Below, one piece after another: positions 30,740-39,203 of a DNA stretch of 39,203 nt (position 1 is its first letter; every line of letters begins with the position of its first letter). The DNA lies in NCBI GenBank assembly GCA_963827735.1, contig CAWHBO010000004.1, positions 1-39,203 on the forward strand. Direction: 5' to 3'. The position numbers and the translations under genes are program-made. Source of the DNA: CAWHBO01 sp963827735. GTDB lineage: Bacteria; Patescibacteriota; Patescibacteriia; Patescibacteriales; UBA12075. A model generated the notes under the pieces. It saw nothing but the letters and a program-made list of their open reading frames with translations. It made no database searches and had not been told where the DNA came from.

Positions 30740-30776
30740 ATTCCCCTTTGCCGCAAGCAATGGGGAATTTTTTTTG
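30740..30776 (+). terminator. Strong terminator after the 35-aa peptide gene
   Basis: ATTCCCC (30740-30746) pairs with GGGGAAT (30762-30768), with inner TGC/GCA pairing, followed by a long T run. Confidence 0.85.
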
Positions 30777-30780
30777 GATA

Positions 30781-30789
30781 TGCTATAAT
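30781..30789 (+). promoter_or_regulatory. Extended -10 of the NDP-forming synthetase gene
   Basis: TGCTATAAT, 40 bases before the ATG at 30830, directly after a terminator. Confidence 0.5.
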
Positions 30790-30829
30790 TTAATCATTAC
30801 TAACACTCATTTTTTAAACATAAATCCTA

Positions 30830-33527
30830 TGGAAACAACCTCTCCTTTAAGCGAAAAAAGACTGGATAAAATTTTTAATCCGCAGACCATTGCCGTTATC
30901 GGCGCTTCTGATAAGCAAGGCGGCGTCGGCAATGCTTTGATGAAAAACCTGATTAGCAATAACTTTGCCGGCATTGTTTATCCGGTGAATTTGACGCGCG
31001 AAAGCGTGCAAGGCATCAAAGCCTATCCGAAAGTTTCCGATATTCCGGACAAGATTGATTTGGCGATCATCTGCACGCCAGCCGCGACCGTGCCGGCCAT
31101 CGCGGAAGAGTGCGGACAGGCCGGGGTTTCCGGTTTGGTTATCATTTCTTCCGGTTTTGATGAGGTTGGCGTTAAGGGTAAAAAAATGAGCGAGGAGATT
31201 ATTTCTATTGCTCATGAATACAATATGCGCGTGGTCGGCCCGAATTGCCTTGGCTTTATCCGCCCGTCAATTAATTTGAACGCCAGCTTTGCCAACAAAA
31301 TGGCTTTGCCCGGGCATATCGCTTTTATTTCCCAATCCGGCGCGCTTTGCACTTCAATCTTGGATTGGTCGGTAAAGAATAATGTCGGCTTTTCGCATTT
31401 TGTTTCCATCGGTTCCAATATTGATATTTCCTTCCATGATTTGATTGACTATTTCGGCGATGATCCGAATACGGACAGTATTTTGATCTATATGGAGTCT
31501 TTGAAAGAGGCGCGCAAATTTATGAGCGCGGCGCGGTCGTTTTCCCGCAAAAAGCCGATCGTCGTTTTAAAAGTCGGGCGGACCGAGGCGGGTCGCACGC
31601 GCGGCCAAGTCTCACACCGGCGCGATTACCGGCAATGACGCGGTTTATGATGCGGCTTTTGAGCGCGCGGGCATTATCCGTGTGGACGGCGCTTTGGATC
31701 TTTTTCATGTCGCCAAGATGCTTTGGCCATGCAAAAGCGGCCGGCGGATAATCGCGTGGCCGTGATCACTAATGCTGGCGGCCCGGGCGTAATTGCCGCC
31801 GATCGTTTGGCCTTGCACGGCGAACGTTTGGCCGAATTGTCGCGCGCGACCGTCTCTTCTTTGAAGAAAATTTTGCCGATGGCCGCTTCTACTGCCAATC
31901 CGGTGGATATTTTAGGCGATGCTGATGTGACGCGCTACGCCCAGGCAGTGGAATTATGCTTGGATGATCCGAATGTTGATGCCGCTTTGATAATTTTAAC
32001 GCCGCAGGAAATGACCAGTCCGACCGACGGTCGCCCAAGAGATCGTGGCTGTAAAAAATAAAAAAGGCAAAACTTTATTTGCTTCTTGGATGGGCGGCGA
32101 TGACGTGGCCGCAGGACGGGCGATTTTGGAAAAAGGCAATATTCCCGGTTTATCGCACGCCGGAAGAAGCGGTGGATATTTTCATGTATGTGGACAGTTA
32201 TCGCAAGCGCTTGGAATTTTTGAAAGAAACTCCCGGCTCGGTTCCGCATGCGTTCAAGCCGAAGACGGAAAAAAATCGCGAGCTTGTAGAAAAAGTGATT
32301 GCTGACGGCCGGACAGTAATGACCGAGGCCGAAGCGAAGGAAATGATCGCTAATTATGGCATTCCAGTGGCAAAAAATGGCTTGGCGAATTCCGCCTCCG
32401 AAGCCGCTGAAATCGCGGAAAAGATCGGGATGCCGGTCGTGATGAAGATTTTATCGCCCGATATTTTGCATAAGACGGATATCGGCGGCGTTAAATTAAA
32501 TATCAATTCCAAGGCAGAGGCGGAGAAGGCCTATCAGGAAATCATGGCCGGAGCTCATAAGGGCGCGCCTAAAGCGAAAATTGACGGCGTTTTTATTGAA
32601 GCAATGACGAAAAAGCGCTACGAACTTTTGATTGGCTGCAAGAAAGATGAAGTTTTCGGACCGGCAATTGTTTTTGGCATGGGCGGAGTGGCCGTGGAAG
32701 TTTTTCGCGATACAGCCGTCGGCTTGCCGCCGTTAAATATGTCCTTGGCCTTAAAAATGATCCAGGAAACGAAGATTTATAAATTATTGGAGGGCTATCG
32801 CGGGATGCCCGGAGTTGACATTGAAGCGATCCAATTTTTGCTTTATAAATTCGCTTATTTGGTTTCCGATTTTCCGGAAATAAAAGAATTGGATATTAAT
32901 CCTTTCTCGGTTGACGAGAACGGCGGCGTCGTGCTTGACGCCAAAGTGATTTTGGATGAGAAAGTTTTGGGCGTGAAGCATAAGCCGTACTCTCATTTGG
33001 TTATCTCGCCGTATCCGCGTGAATATGAAAAATCTTTCACTTTGAAAAACAAGAAAAAGGTTTTGCTTCGCCCGATTCGGCCGGAAGACGAGAATTTAGA
33101 GCAGGAGATGATTGATAACTTTTCCGCCAAGACGATGCACGAGCGCTTTTTAGGGAAAGTAAAGAAAGTTAATTTGGAAATGCTCCGCGGCTTTACGCAG
33201 ATTGATTATGACCGCGAGATCGCTTTGGTCGGGGAATTGACGGAAAAAGGGCGTAAACGCTTTATCGGAGTGGTGCGCTTGGTTTCCGATCCTTATAATG
33301 AAACCGCGCAATTGTCTTTTGCCGTGGCTGATCCGTGGCAAGGGCTGGGATTGGAAAGCGATATGGTTGATTATATGCTGGATATCGCCCGGGCGCGTGG
33401 CATGAAAAAGGTTTGGGCGGAATTTTTCCCGACCAACAAGACGATGATTGATATTTTAACCAAGCGGAATTTTACGATGAAAGAGAAGGGGAGGACGATG
33501 GTTGGAGAACTGGAATTGGAAAGTTAA
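30830..33527 (+). CDS. NDP-forming acyl-CoA (acetate-CoA) ligase with C-terminal GNAT domain (four frameshifts)
   Basis: About 898 residues when restored. Order: CoA-binding Rossmann domain (FNPQTIAVIGASDKQGGVGN, VGPNCLGFI), succinyl-CoA ligase-like domain (FISQSGALCTSILDW), the segment AKSHTGAITG holding the phospho-His, an ATP-grasp domain (GMPVVMKILSPDILHKTDIG, then ELDINPFSV), and a GNAT acetyltransferase (VLLRPIRPEDENLEQEMIDN, SFAVADPWQGLGLESDMVDY). Frames shift near 31608, 31720, 32022 and 32146, yet the protein reads through each, so these look like sequence errors. This is the layout of bacterial Pat/PatZ lysine acetyltransferases, but the catalytic His, reported lost in PatZ, is kept here. 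It could make ATP and acetate from acetyl-CoA, acetylate Acs, or both. Confidence 0.85.
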
Positions 33528-33557
33528 AAGTAAGAAGCGCTAAAATTTTTAAGTTGC

Positions 33558-35183
33558 ATGCGGGATTTTTTTAAGAAAAATAAAGAGATTGCGATTTTTT
33601 CACTGTTTTTGCTAATCGGCTTGGCTGTTTACGCCAACTCTTTAGGCAATCATTTTTTTTGGGACGGAGATGATGTGGTTGCCAATAATGTTTATGTCCA
33701 AAATTTTGACGTCGGCAAAATGTTTTCCGAATGCATGATTTCCGGCGCCGGGCAGATATCTAACTATTATCGCCCGATTCTTCTTCTGTCTCTTTCTTTG
33801 GATCATTTTTTTTACGGTTTGAACTATCCGGGTTATGCCCTGACGAATATTCTTTTGCATGTTTTAGTTTGCTGGCTGATATTCATTTTATTGTCTTCTC
33901 TTTTTTTATTGCGCGCGCGGCGCAATGACAGTAATATTTTTTGGCTGGCGTTTTTGCCAGCTTTAATATTTTTGGTCCATCCGCTGAATACCGAATCGGT
34001 CACTTATATTTCCGGCCGGGCGGAAATTTTAGCCTCGCTTTTTATGGTTTTCGGACTGCTTTTTTATAAGCGAGCCATTTTGGCCGATCGTGCCAGCCGG
34101 AAAATTATAAATTATTCGGCAGTTGTTTTGTTTTTTATCCTCGCCCTTTTATCAAAAGAAACGGCGGTTATTTTCCCGATCTTGGCCATACTTGTTGATT
34201 ATATTTTTATTTCCGGAAAAAAGGGCCGGAAACTTGTCTTTGAAGTTTTTGAAAATTCTTGGTTGTTGTTCGTATTTTTGGCGGTCTATATTATTTTTCA
34301 TTTTACAATTTTTAATTTTAGCAACATTTTGGGAGCGCCAACCGGCTGCCTTGGCGACTATTGCTCCTTTGGGATTTTTAAGCGCGCCTTAACATTTTTG
34401 CTCGTTGTCTTAAATTACTTTTCTATTTTGTTTGTGCCGCTGCATCAGCACATGGAGCGGGACGTGGTTGAATTCGGCTCAATTTATTCTTGGCGGTTAG
34501 CGCTGGCGATTCTGGCTATCTTGGTTTTTTTGGCGGCAGCTATCTTGGCTTGGCGCAAAGATAAGAGGATGACTTTCGGTTTCTTTTGGTTCTTTATTCT
34601 GTTGGCGCCGACTTCCGGCATTGCGGTTAAAATGCTTTATCCGACCTATGAGCACTTTCTCTATCCGGCGATGATCGGTTTTTGGCTGGCTCTTTTTTGC
34701 TTGATTTTCATGGTTTTTGAGAAAGTGAAAAATGAGTGGACGGCCTATTGGCTGAAGCGGTTTTTTTATGTTATGATAATTGCTTATTTGGTCTTTTTGA
34801 GCGCCTTGACGGTTAACCGCAATCGCGATTGGCACGACCCGATAACTTTTTACGAAAAAAATTTGAAGTATTCGCCGAATAGCTTTATTGAACATAATAA
34901 TCTCGGCATAGCTTATGCCGATGCCGGACGCCATGACGAGGCAATCGCGCAATACGAAAAAGCTTTAGCGATAAATAATATTTATCCGCAAGTGCCTTAT
35001 AACTTGGCTAATAGCTTGGTTGCGGTAAAAAAATATTCTGAAGCGGAAAAAGAATATCAGCGCGCCATAGAAATGAGTCCGAAGTTTTCCCTGCCCTATG
35101 CGAAATTATATAGTTTGTATGTATATTTAGGGGAAAAAGATAAAGCTGATAAAATTTTAAAAAAACTAGAAAGTATTAAGTAG
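33558..35183 (+). CDS. TMTC-like polytopic membrane protein with C-terminal TPRs (probable GT-C glycosyltransferase)
   Basis: 541 residues. About eleven membrane helices fill residues 10-415. The first external loop has WDGDDVVANN, an acidic pair typical of GT-C lipid-linked sugar transferases, and YYRPILLLSLSLDHFFYG; a second landmark is HPLNTESVTYISGRAEILAS, characteristic of TMTC-type O-mannosyltransferases. From about 425, TPR units follow (NSFIEHNNLGIAYADAGRHD, EAIAQYEKAL, then YSEAEKEYQRAIEMSP). It may glycosylate exported proteins or lipids; donor and acceptor are unknown. It starts 30 bases after the ligase without a Shine-Dalgarno and may be co-transcribed with it and murJ. Confidence 0.7.
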   Translation: MRDFFKKNKEIAIFSLFLLIGLAVYANSLGNHFFWDGDDVVANNVYVQNFDVGKMFSECMISGAGQISNYYRPILLLSLSLDHFFYGLNYPGYALTNILLHVLVCWLIFILLSSLFLLRARRNDSNIFWLAFLPALIFLVHPLNTESVTYISGRAEILASLFMVFGLLFYKRAILADRASRKIINYSAVVLFFILALLSKETAVIFPILAILVDYIFISGKKGRKLVFEVFENSWLLFVFLAVYIIFHFTIFNFSNILGAPTGCLGDYCSFGIFKRALTFLLVVLNYFSILFVPLHQHMERDVVEFGSIYSWRLALAILAILVFLAAAILAWRKDKRMTFGFFWFFILLAPTSGIAVKMLYPTYEHFLYPAMIGFWLALFCLIFMVFEKVKNEWTAYWLKRFFYVMIIAYLVFLSALTVNRNRDWHDPITFYEKNLKYSPNSFIEHNNLGIAYADAGRHDEAIAQYEKALAINNIYPQVPYNLANSLVAVKKYSEAEKEYQRAIEMSPKFSLPYAKLYSLYVYLGEKDKADKILKKLESIK

Positions 35184-35251
35184 AATTTGCAGCAAGCAGT
35201 CTGGAATTTTAAAGACCATGATGCGTGCCGCGTGTTACGAGTTACTAGAAA

Positions 35252-36892
35252 ATGATTAAACGCTTATTCAATAAAGAAATTAACAGCATTACCGTTGCGG
35301 CGATTTTAGTCGCCTTGTCTTCGCTTTTGAGCCGTTTGCTCGGGGTGTACCGCGATCGCATTCTGGCCGGGCAATTCGGCGCCGGTGAGATTTTGGACTC
35401 ATATTATGCTGCCTTCCGCGTGCCGGATTTGATTTTTAATCTTTTGGTTTTGGGCGCTTTGTCCGCTGGCTTGATTCCGGTGTTTACCTGTTTGATCAAA
35501 GATTTTAAAGGCACGGCGCTGAATTTATTCGGTCTGGAGAATAATGAAGCTTGGCGCTTGATTAATAATGTTTTGAATTTAATGCTTGTTTCTTTAGCTC
35601 TTCTTTCTTTACTTGGCATTATTTTTGCCGAACCTTTGATTAAACATTTTATCGCTCCGGGCTTTTCCGCTGAATTGCAAGACAAAACTATTCTTTTAAG
35701 CCGGATAATGTTTTTGTCGCCGATACTTTTAGGCATCTCCAGCCTTTTTAGCGGTATTTTACAGTCTTTCAAAAGATTTTTTGTTTATTCGCTGGCGCCG
35801 ATCATGTACAACATTGGTATCATCATCGGCGCTTTATTTTTTGTGCCGCTTTGGGGTATTTACGGCTTGGCTTGGGGCGTGGTGCTTGGCGCGCTGCTGC
35901 ATATGATTATTCAGCTGCCAACAGTTTTTTCTCTGGGTTACAAATATGTCCCGATTTTAGATTTAGCCGATGGAAATTTGCGGAAGATTTTACGGATGAT
36001 GGTGCCGCGCACTTTAACCTTGGCCGTTTCCCAATTAAATTTAGTAGTGATCACGGCCATTGCTTCCGGCTTGGCCGTCGGCTCTTTAACCGTTTTTAAT
36101 TTGGCCAATAATTTGCAGTATTTTCCCATTGGAATTTTTGGCGTTTCTTTCGCGATTGCCGTTTTTCCGGCTTTGGCCGCCGCCGCCTTTGATAATAAAA
36201 AATTAGTTTTAAATTTTTCTTCCGCTATTAGGCAGATTTTGTTTTTCATAGTTCCTTCTACGGCGCTTCTTTTGGTGTTGCGCATCCAAATTGTCCGCGT
36301 TATTTTGGGGTCAGGAAATTTTACTTGGGAAGATACGCTTCTGACCTTTGATACTTTGGGTTTTTTTTCACTTAGCTTATTCGCTCAAGCAACCATTCCG
36401 CTTTTGATCAGGGTTTTTTACGCGCGCTCTGATTCGCGCACGCCGTTCATTATCGGCTTGATTTCCGTGGCGGCTAATTTATTTTTAGCTTTTTATTTTT
36501 CGGCCAAGATTGGTGTCGGCGGGCTCGCCTTGGCTTTTTCTATCGCCAGTATTTTTAACTTCGTGATTTTATGGCTGATGCTCCATTTTGTTCTGGGCGA
36601 CATGGATGAGAATCGGATTTTCAAATCAGTGTTAAAATTTTCCGTGGCCGCCTTGGGCTGCGGCTATGTCGCTCAGCAGATGAAAGAGATTGTTTGGCCG
36701 TTTATTGACATGACTAAGCTTTGGGGAGTTTTAGTCCAAGGATTGGTGGCCGGTGTTTGCGGCTTACTTGCTTATGCGCTTATCTGCTGGCTCTTAAAGA
36801 GTGAAGAGATGGCGGTTTTCATCTCTTCGGCCAAGAGCCGGCTCTTGCGGATGACGGCCAAGAATCGGCCTACGGTTATTGATGAGCCGTAG
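35252..36892 (+). CDS. murJ: Lipid II flippase MurJ (MviN family)
   Basis: 546 residues with about 14 membrane helices. The start SLLSRLLGVYRDRILAGQFG and DSYYAAFRVPDLIFNLLVLG are the MurJ signature, with AGLIPVF next; later MFLSPILLGISSLFSGILQS and YNIGIIIGALF fit the MATE-like MOP fold. The central-cavity arginines expected of MurJ lie in the first helix region. It moves lipid II to the outer face for wall assembly, downstream of the MurL-MurD fusion step. No Shine-Dalgarno before ATG 35252; 68 bases separate it from the TPR protein. Confidence 0.92.
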   Translation: MIKRLFNKEINSITVAAILVALSSLLSRLLGVYRDRILAGQFGAGEILDSYYAAFRVPDLIFNLLVLGALSAGLIPVFTCLIKDFKGTALNLFGLENNEAWRLINNVLNLMLVSLALLSLLGIIFAEPLIKHFIAPGFSAELQDKTILLSRIMFLSPILLGISSLFSGILQSFKRFFVYSLAPIMYNIGIIIGALFFVPLWGIYGLAWGVVLGALLHMIIQLPTVFSLGYKYVPILDLADGNLRKILRMMVPRTLTLAVSQLNLVVITAIASGLAVGSLTVFNLANNLQYFPIGIFGVSFAIAVFPALAAAAFDNKKLVLNFSSAIRQILFFIVPSTALLLVLRIQIVRVILGSGNFTWEDTLLTFDTLGFFSLSLFAQATIPLLIRVFYARSDSRTPFIIGLISVAANLFLAFYFSAKIGVGGLALAFSIASIFNFVILWLMLHFVLGDMDENRIFKSVLKFSVAALGCGYVAQQMKEIVWPFIDMTKLWGVLVQGLVAGVCGLLAYALICWLLKSEEMAVFISSAKSRLLRMTAKNRPTVIDEP

Positions 36893-36941
36893 GTTAGCAT
36901 TCAGTATTTTGTATTTGGCATATTTTAAAATAATATTGATA

Positions 36942-36970
36942 TTGACAAAAGTGATTTATGGCATTATTGT
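36942..36970 (+). promoter_or_regulatory. Consensus promoter of the 122-aa orphan gene
   Basis: TTGACA (36942-36947), a 17-base spacer and TATTGT (36965-36970). It shares ATTGACAAAAGTGAT with the promoter at 30524. Confidence 0.7.
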
Positions 36971-37018
36971 TAAAAGTTAAAATGTTCATTTTTTTGAATT
37001 TTTTCCTAGGAGGATTAC

Positions 37019-37387
37019 ATGGATACAAGCATTGCAAAAGATGATTTTGCGCGAAATTTAAGGTCAATGGCGCGCAGCGGAGTTCTTGGCAGCGAAATGG
37101 TGCTGTTTGAAAGGTTCTTTGAGTATTTTGCCGATTGTCTGGCAGATGTTTGCCAGGAAGACAAAGTAACGGCCACTGGTTATTTCTGGCTCATAGAAAA
37201 GGCTATTTTTAAATTGCGCGAGCAAAACTGTGACGAGGAGGATGAAAAGTTAAGGCTTCTCGCGCACACCCTTCGCGGCACAAACGAGATGGAACAGCGG
37301 ATAAAGGAGTTGTTTTTTCGGGAAGACGTGGTTACAGGGCTGACTTCAGCGGATTTTTTGAAAGATTTGAGTAATATCTGGGATTGA
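37019..37387 (+). CDS. Small soluble helical protein, 122 aa, unknown function
   Basis: It starts MDTSIAKDDFARNLRSMARS and continues as amphipathic helices with Asp, Glu and Phe (ERFFEYFADCLADVCQEDKV, YFWLIEKAIFKLREQN, ELFFREDVVTGLTSADFLKD). No signal peptide or membrane segment, and no known motif. AGGAGG lies about 6 bases before the ATG, the strongest Shine-Dalgarno in the window. The gene has its own consensus promoter and terminator, so it is an independent unit between murJ and lepA. Confidence 0.6.
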   Translation: MDTSIAKDDFARNLRSMARSGVLGSEMVLFERFFEYFADCLADVCQEDKVTATGYFWLIEKAIFKLREQNCDEEDEKLRLLAHTLRGTNEMEQRIKELFFREDVVTGLTSADFLKDLSNIWD

Positions 37388-37405
37388 TTTTGCAGACACA
37401 TTTGC

Positions 37406-37438
37406 GGCTGGTCCCTTGGAAAAGGAGCCAGTTTTTTA
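37406..37438 (+). terminator. Terminator after the 122-aa orphan gene
   Basis: CTGGTCC and GGAGCCAG (37424-37431) form a stem around TTGGAAAA, followed by a run of six T. Confidence 0.7.
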
Positions 37439-37439
37439 T

Positions 37440-37468
37440 TTGACCAAAGCCCTAATAAAAGCTAGTAT
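37440..37468 (+). promoter_or_regulatory. Possible lepA promoter
   Basis: TTGACC (37440-37445), a 17-base spacer and TAGTAT (37463-37468), overlapping the end of the previous terminator. Confidence 0.35.
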
Positions 37469-37517
37469 TATTAGTATAAAGAGAATAATTATCTCTTTTT
37501 CTTGTTTTAGCTGTTTT

Positions 37518-39203
37518 ATGAAAAATATTCGCAATTTCTGCATTATCGCTCATATTGACCACGGCAAATCCACTTTTTCCGACCGGCTTTTGGAATTGAC
37601 CGGTACGATTGAAAAACGGAAAATGCGCGAACAATTTTTGGATAAATTGGATTTGGAGCGCGAGCGCGGCATCACTATCAAATTGAAACCGGTGACCATG
37701 CATTGGCAGGGGTATGTTTTGAATTTGATTGATACGCCCGGGCATGTGGATTTTTCTTATGAAGTTTCCCGATCTTTGGCGGCCGTGGAAGGGGCGATTT
37801 TATTAATCGACGCTACGCAGGGAATCCAAGCGCAGACCTTGGCTAATTTATATTTGGCAATCAATGAAAATTTAACGGTCATTCCGGTAATAAATAAAAT
37901 TGATTTGCCAGCGGCCGATGTTCCGAGGGTCAAGAAAGAAATTATGACTTTGATCGGTTGCAAGGACGAGGAAATATTGTTAGCGTCCGGAAAAACCGGC
38001 GAGGGAGTTGAAAGAGTTTTGGAAGAGGTGATTGCCAAGATTCCGGCACCGGAAGCGAATGATGATAAGCCGACCCGGGCTTTGATTTTTGATTCCAACT
38101 ATGACGAATACAAAGGCGTAGTCGCGCATATTCGGGTAATGGACGGCGCTTTCAAAAAGGGCGATAAGATAAAATTGTTTGCCACGAAGACCGTGAGTGA
38201 AGCTTTGGATGTCGGCATTTTCAACCCAGAGTATCAGCCGACCGGAGAACTTGGCACGGGCGAAGTCGGCTATATCGTTACCAGTTTCAAGAATGTTTCC
38301 GAGTGCGGCGTCGGCGATACGATTACGACCGTAGCTGATTTTGATAAGATTGAGCCTCTCAAGGGCTACGCACAGGTGAAACCGATGGTTTTTGCCGGAG
38401 TTTTTCCGCGTGAGGGCGATGATTTTCAAGCTTTGCGCGAAGGAATGGATCGTTTGAAATTGAATGACGCTTCGCTGTCTTATGAGCCGGAGCATTCCGA
38501 GGCTTTGGGGTTTGGTTTTCGCTGCGGATTTTTAGGCCTTTTGCATTTGGAGATTTTTCATGAACGTTTGCGCCGGGAATTTAATCTTGATTTGATTGTT
38601 ACCGTGCCTTCGGTTGCTTATAAGGTTTTTAAGCGCGACGGCGAAGAAGTAATCATTAGGACTCCGCAAAAATTGCCGAATCCGACCGAAGTTGGGAAAA
38701 TTGAAGAGCCTTGGGTTAATTTGGATATCATCGTTCCAAAAGATTATATCGGTAAGGTTATGGATTTAGCCCAAGACAAGAAGGGGATTTATAAGAATAC
38801 GGAATATCTTGATGAAGATCGGGTGATTTTACATTACGAATTGCCGATGGCCTCTATTTTGACGGATTTTTATGATAAGATAAAAAGCGCCAGTTCCGGC
38901 TTTGCTTCCATTAATTATGAATTCAAGGATTATCGCGAAGCGAAGGTGGTGCGTTTGGATATTTTGGTCGCTGAAGAACCGGTGGAAGCTTTGGCGACGA
39001 TTGTTTACGAGAATGAGGCTTTCCGCCAGGGCCGGGCGACCGTTGATATTTTGAAAGATACGCTACCCAGACAGATGTTCGTGGTAAAATTACAGGCGGC
39101 GGTGAACGGAAAAATAATTGCGGCCGAACGGTTGGCGGCTTTGCGCAAAGATGTGACCGCGAAATTATACGGCGGCGATGTTTCCCGTAAGCGCAAGCTC
39201 TTA
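37518..39203 (+). CDS. lepA: Elongation factor 4 (LepA), 3' end outside the window
   Basis: The frame opens at ATG 37518 and is still open at the window end (562 codons seen of about 600). GTPase motifs: AHIDHGKSTFSDRLLE (G1), ERERGITIK (G2), LIDTPGHVDFSYEVSRSLAA (G3), NKIDLPAAD (G4) and ASGKTGEG (G5). Elongation-factor domains follow, with EALGFGFRCGFLGLLHLEIF, then the LepA-specific C-terminal region (RQMFVVKLQAAVNGKIIAAE, LRKDVTAKLYGGDVSRKRKL); only the last residues are missing. It acts on the ribosome in back-translocation or initiation and assembly. There is no Shine-Dalgarno at this start. Confidence 0.93.
   Translation, partial: MKNIRNFCIIAHIDHGKSTFSDRLLELTGTIEKRKMREQFLDKLDLERERGITIKLKPVTMHWQGYVLNLIDTPGHVDFSYEVSRSLAAVEGAILLIDATQGIQAQTLANLYLAINENLTVIPVINKIDLPAADVPRVKKEIMTLIGCKDEEILLASGKTGEGVERVLEEVIAKIPAPEANDDKPTRALIFDSNYDEYKGVVAHIRVMDGAFKKGDKIKLFATKTVSEALDVGIFNPEYQPTGELGTGEVGYIVTSFKNVSECGVGDTITTVADFDKIEPLKGYAQVKPMVFAGVFPREGDDFQALREGMDRLKLNDASLSYEPEHSEALGFGFRCGFLGLLHLEIFHERLRREFNLDLIVTVPSVAYKVFKRDGEEVIIRTPQKLPNPTEVGKIEEPWVNLDIIVPKDYIGKVMDLAQDKKGIYKNTEYLDEDRVILHYELPMASILTDFYDKIKSASSGFASINYEFKDYREAKVVRLDILVAEEPVEALATIVYENEAFRQGRATVDILKDTLPRQMFVVKLQAAVNGKIIAAERLAALRKDVTAKLYGGDVSRKRKLL

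Noticed and set aside
1..39203. CRISPR array, rRNA, tRNA, integrase or transposase gene
   Set aside because: No regularly spaced direct repeats, no rRNA segment, no cloverleaf with a TTCGAAT arm, and no transposase or recombinase motif were found on either strand. The repeats seen are short non-coding elements.

Overview
The window reads as one contig from an uncultivated Candidate Phyla Radiation (Patescibacteria) bacterium, probably Parcubacteria-like, joined at its left edge to unrelated DNA. Pointers to this lineage are moderate-to-low GC, short versions of conserved proteins (an alanyl-tRNA synthetase of about 611 codons without its C-terminal domain, an RNA polymerase alpha without its C-terminal domain, a ComEC without its nuclease-like domain), small tandem zinc-ribbon and repeat-bearing secreted proteins, and very dense short palindromic repeats. 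A standard release factor 2 is present, so UGA is a stop codon, which argues against the UGA-recoding Gracilibacteria and Absconditabacteria. No rRNA or tRNA gene was recognised.

Region by region. (1) 1-1203 is high-GC coding DNA whose frame shifts at least three times. Composition changes abruptly near 1200 and the join falls inside an AT-rich gene, so this looks chimeric. (2) 1205-3990 is AT-rich accessory DNA: a 5'-truncated GHKL-type ATPase, a HEPN-like protein, and a candidate 88-nt structured small RNA with its own promoter and terminator. (3) 3995-11866 holds a DUF218 protein, small membrane proteins, a zinc-ribbon protein, a YgjP-type metallopeptidase, a secreted repeat protein, a UvrD helicase with a DnaQ-like exonuclease inserted in it, and a lytic transglycosylase. 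(4) 12020-18360 holds alaS followed by a translation/transcription cluster: infA, rpmJ, rpsM, an acidic ORF coupled to rpsK, rpsD, rpoA, rplQ, rplM and rpsI. (5) 18547-22255 holds a MurL-MurD fusion and prfB. (6) 22310-27721 holds comEC, surface and membrane proteins of unknown function, a possible nuclease, and three small reverse-strand genes. (7) 27814-33527 is an acetyl-CoA block: AMP-forming acs, a small serine hydrolase, a 35-residue membrane peptide, and an NDP-forming acyl-CoA synthetase with a GNAT tail. (8) 33558-39203 holds a TMTC-like membrane protein with TPRs, murJ, a small orphan gene and lepA, which runs off the end.

Themes. Cell-wall genes are spread through the window (MurL-MurD fusion, murJ, lytic transglycosylase). 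The fusion implies that D-glutamate enters peptidoglycan by the L-Glu-then-epimerise route. Two kinds of transcription unit coexist. Housekeeping genes mostly have extended -10 promoters (TGnTATAAT) and no Shine-Dalgarno. Several small orphan genes have TTGACA/17-bp promoters, strong Shine-Dalgarno sequences and private terminators. Short repeat elements lie between genes, nest inside each other, and have entered at least three genes in frame (uvrD, acs, comEC).

Quality caution: uvrD, alaS, rpoA and the NDP-forming synthetase each carry frameshifts that look like base-calling or assembly errors. They are reported as frameshifted genes rather than as biologically dead ones.
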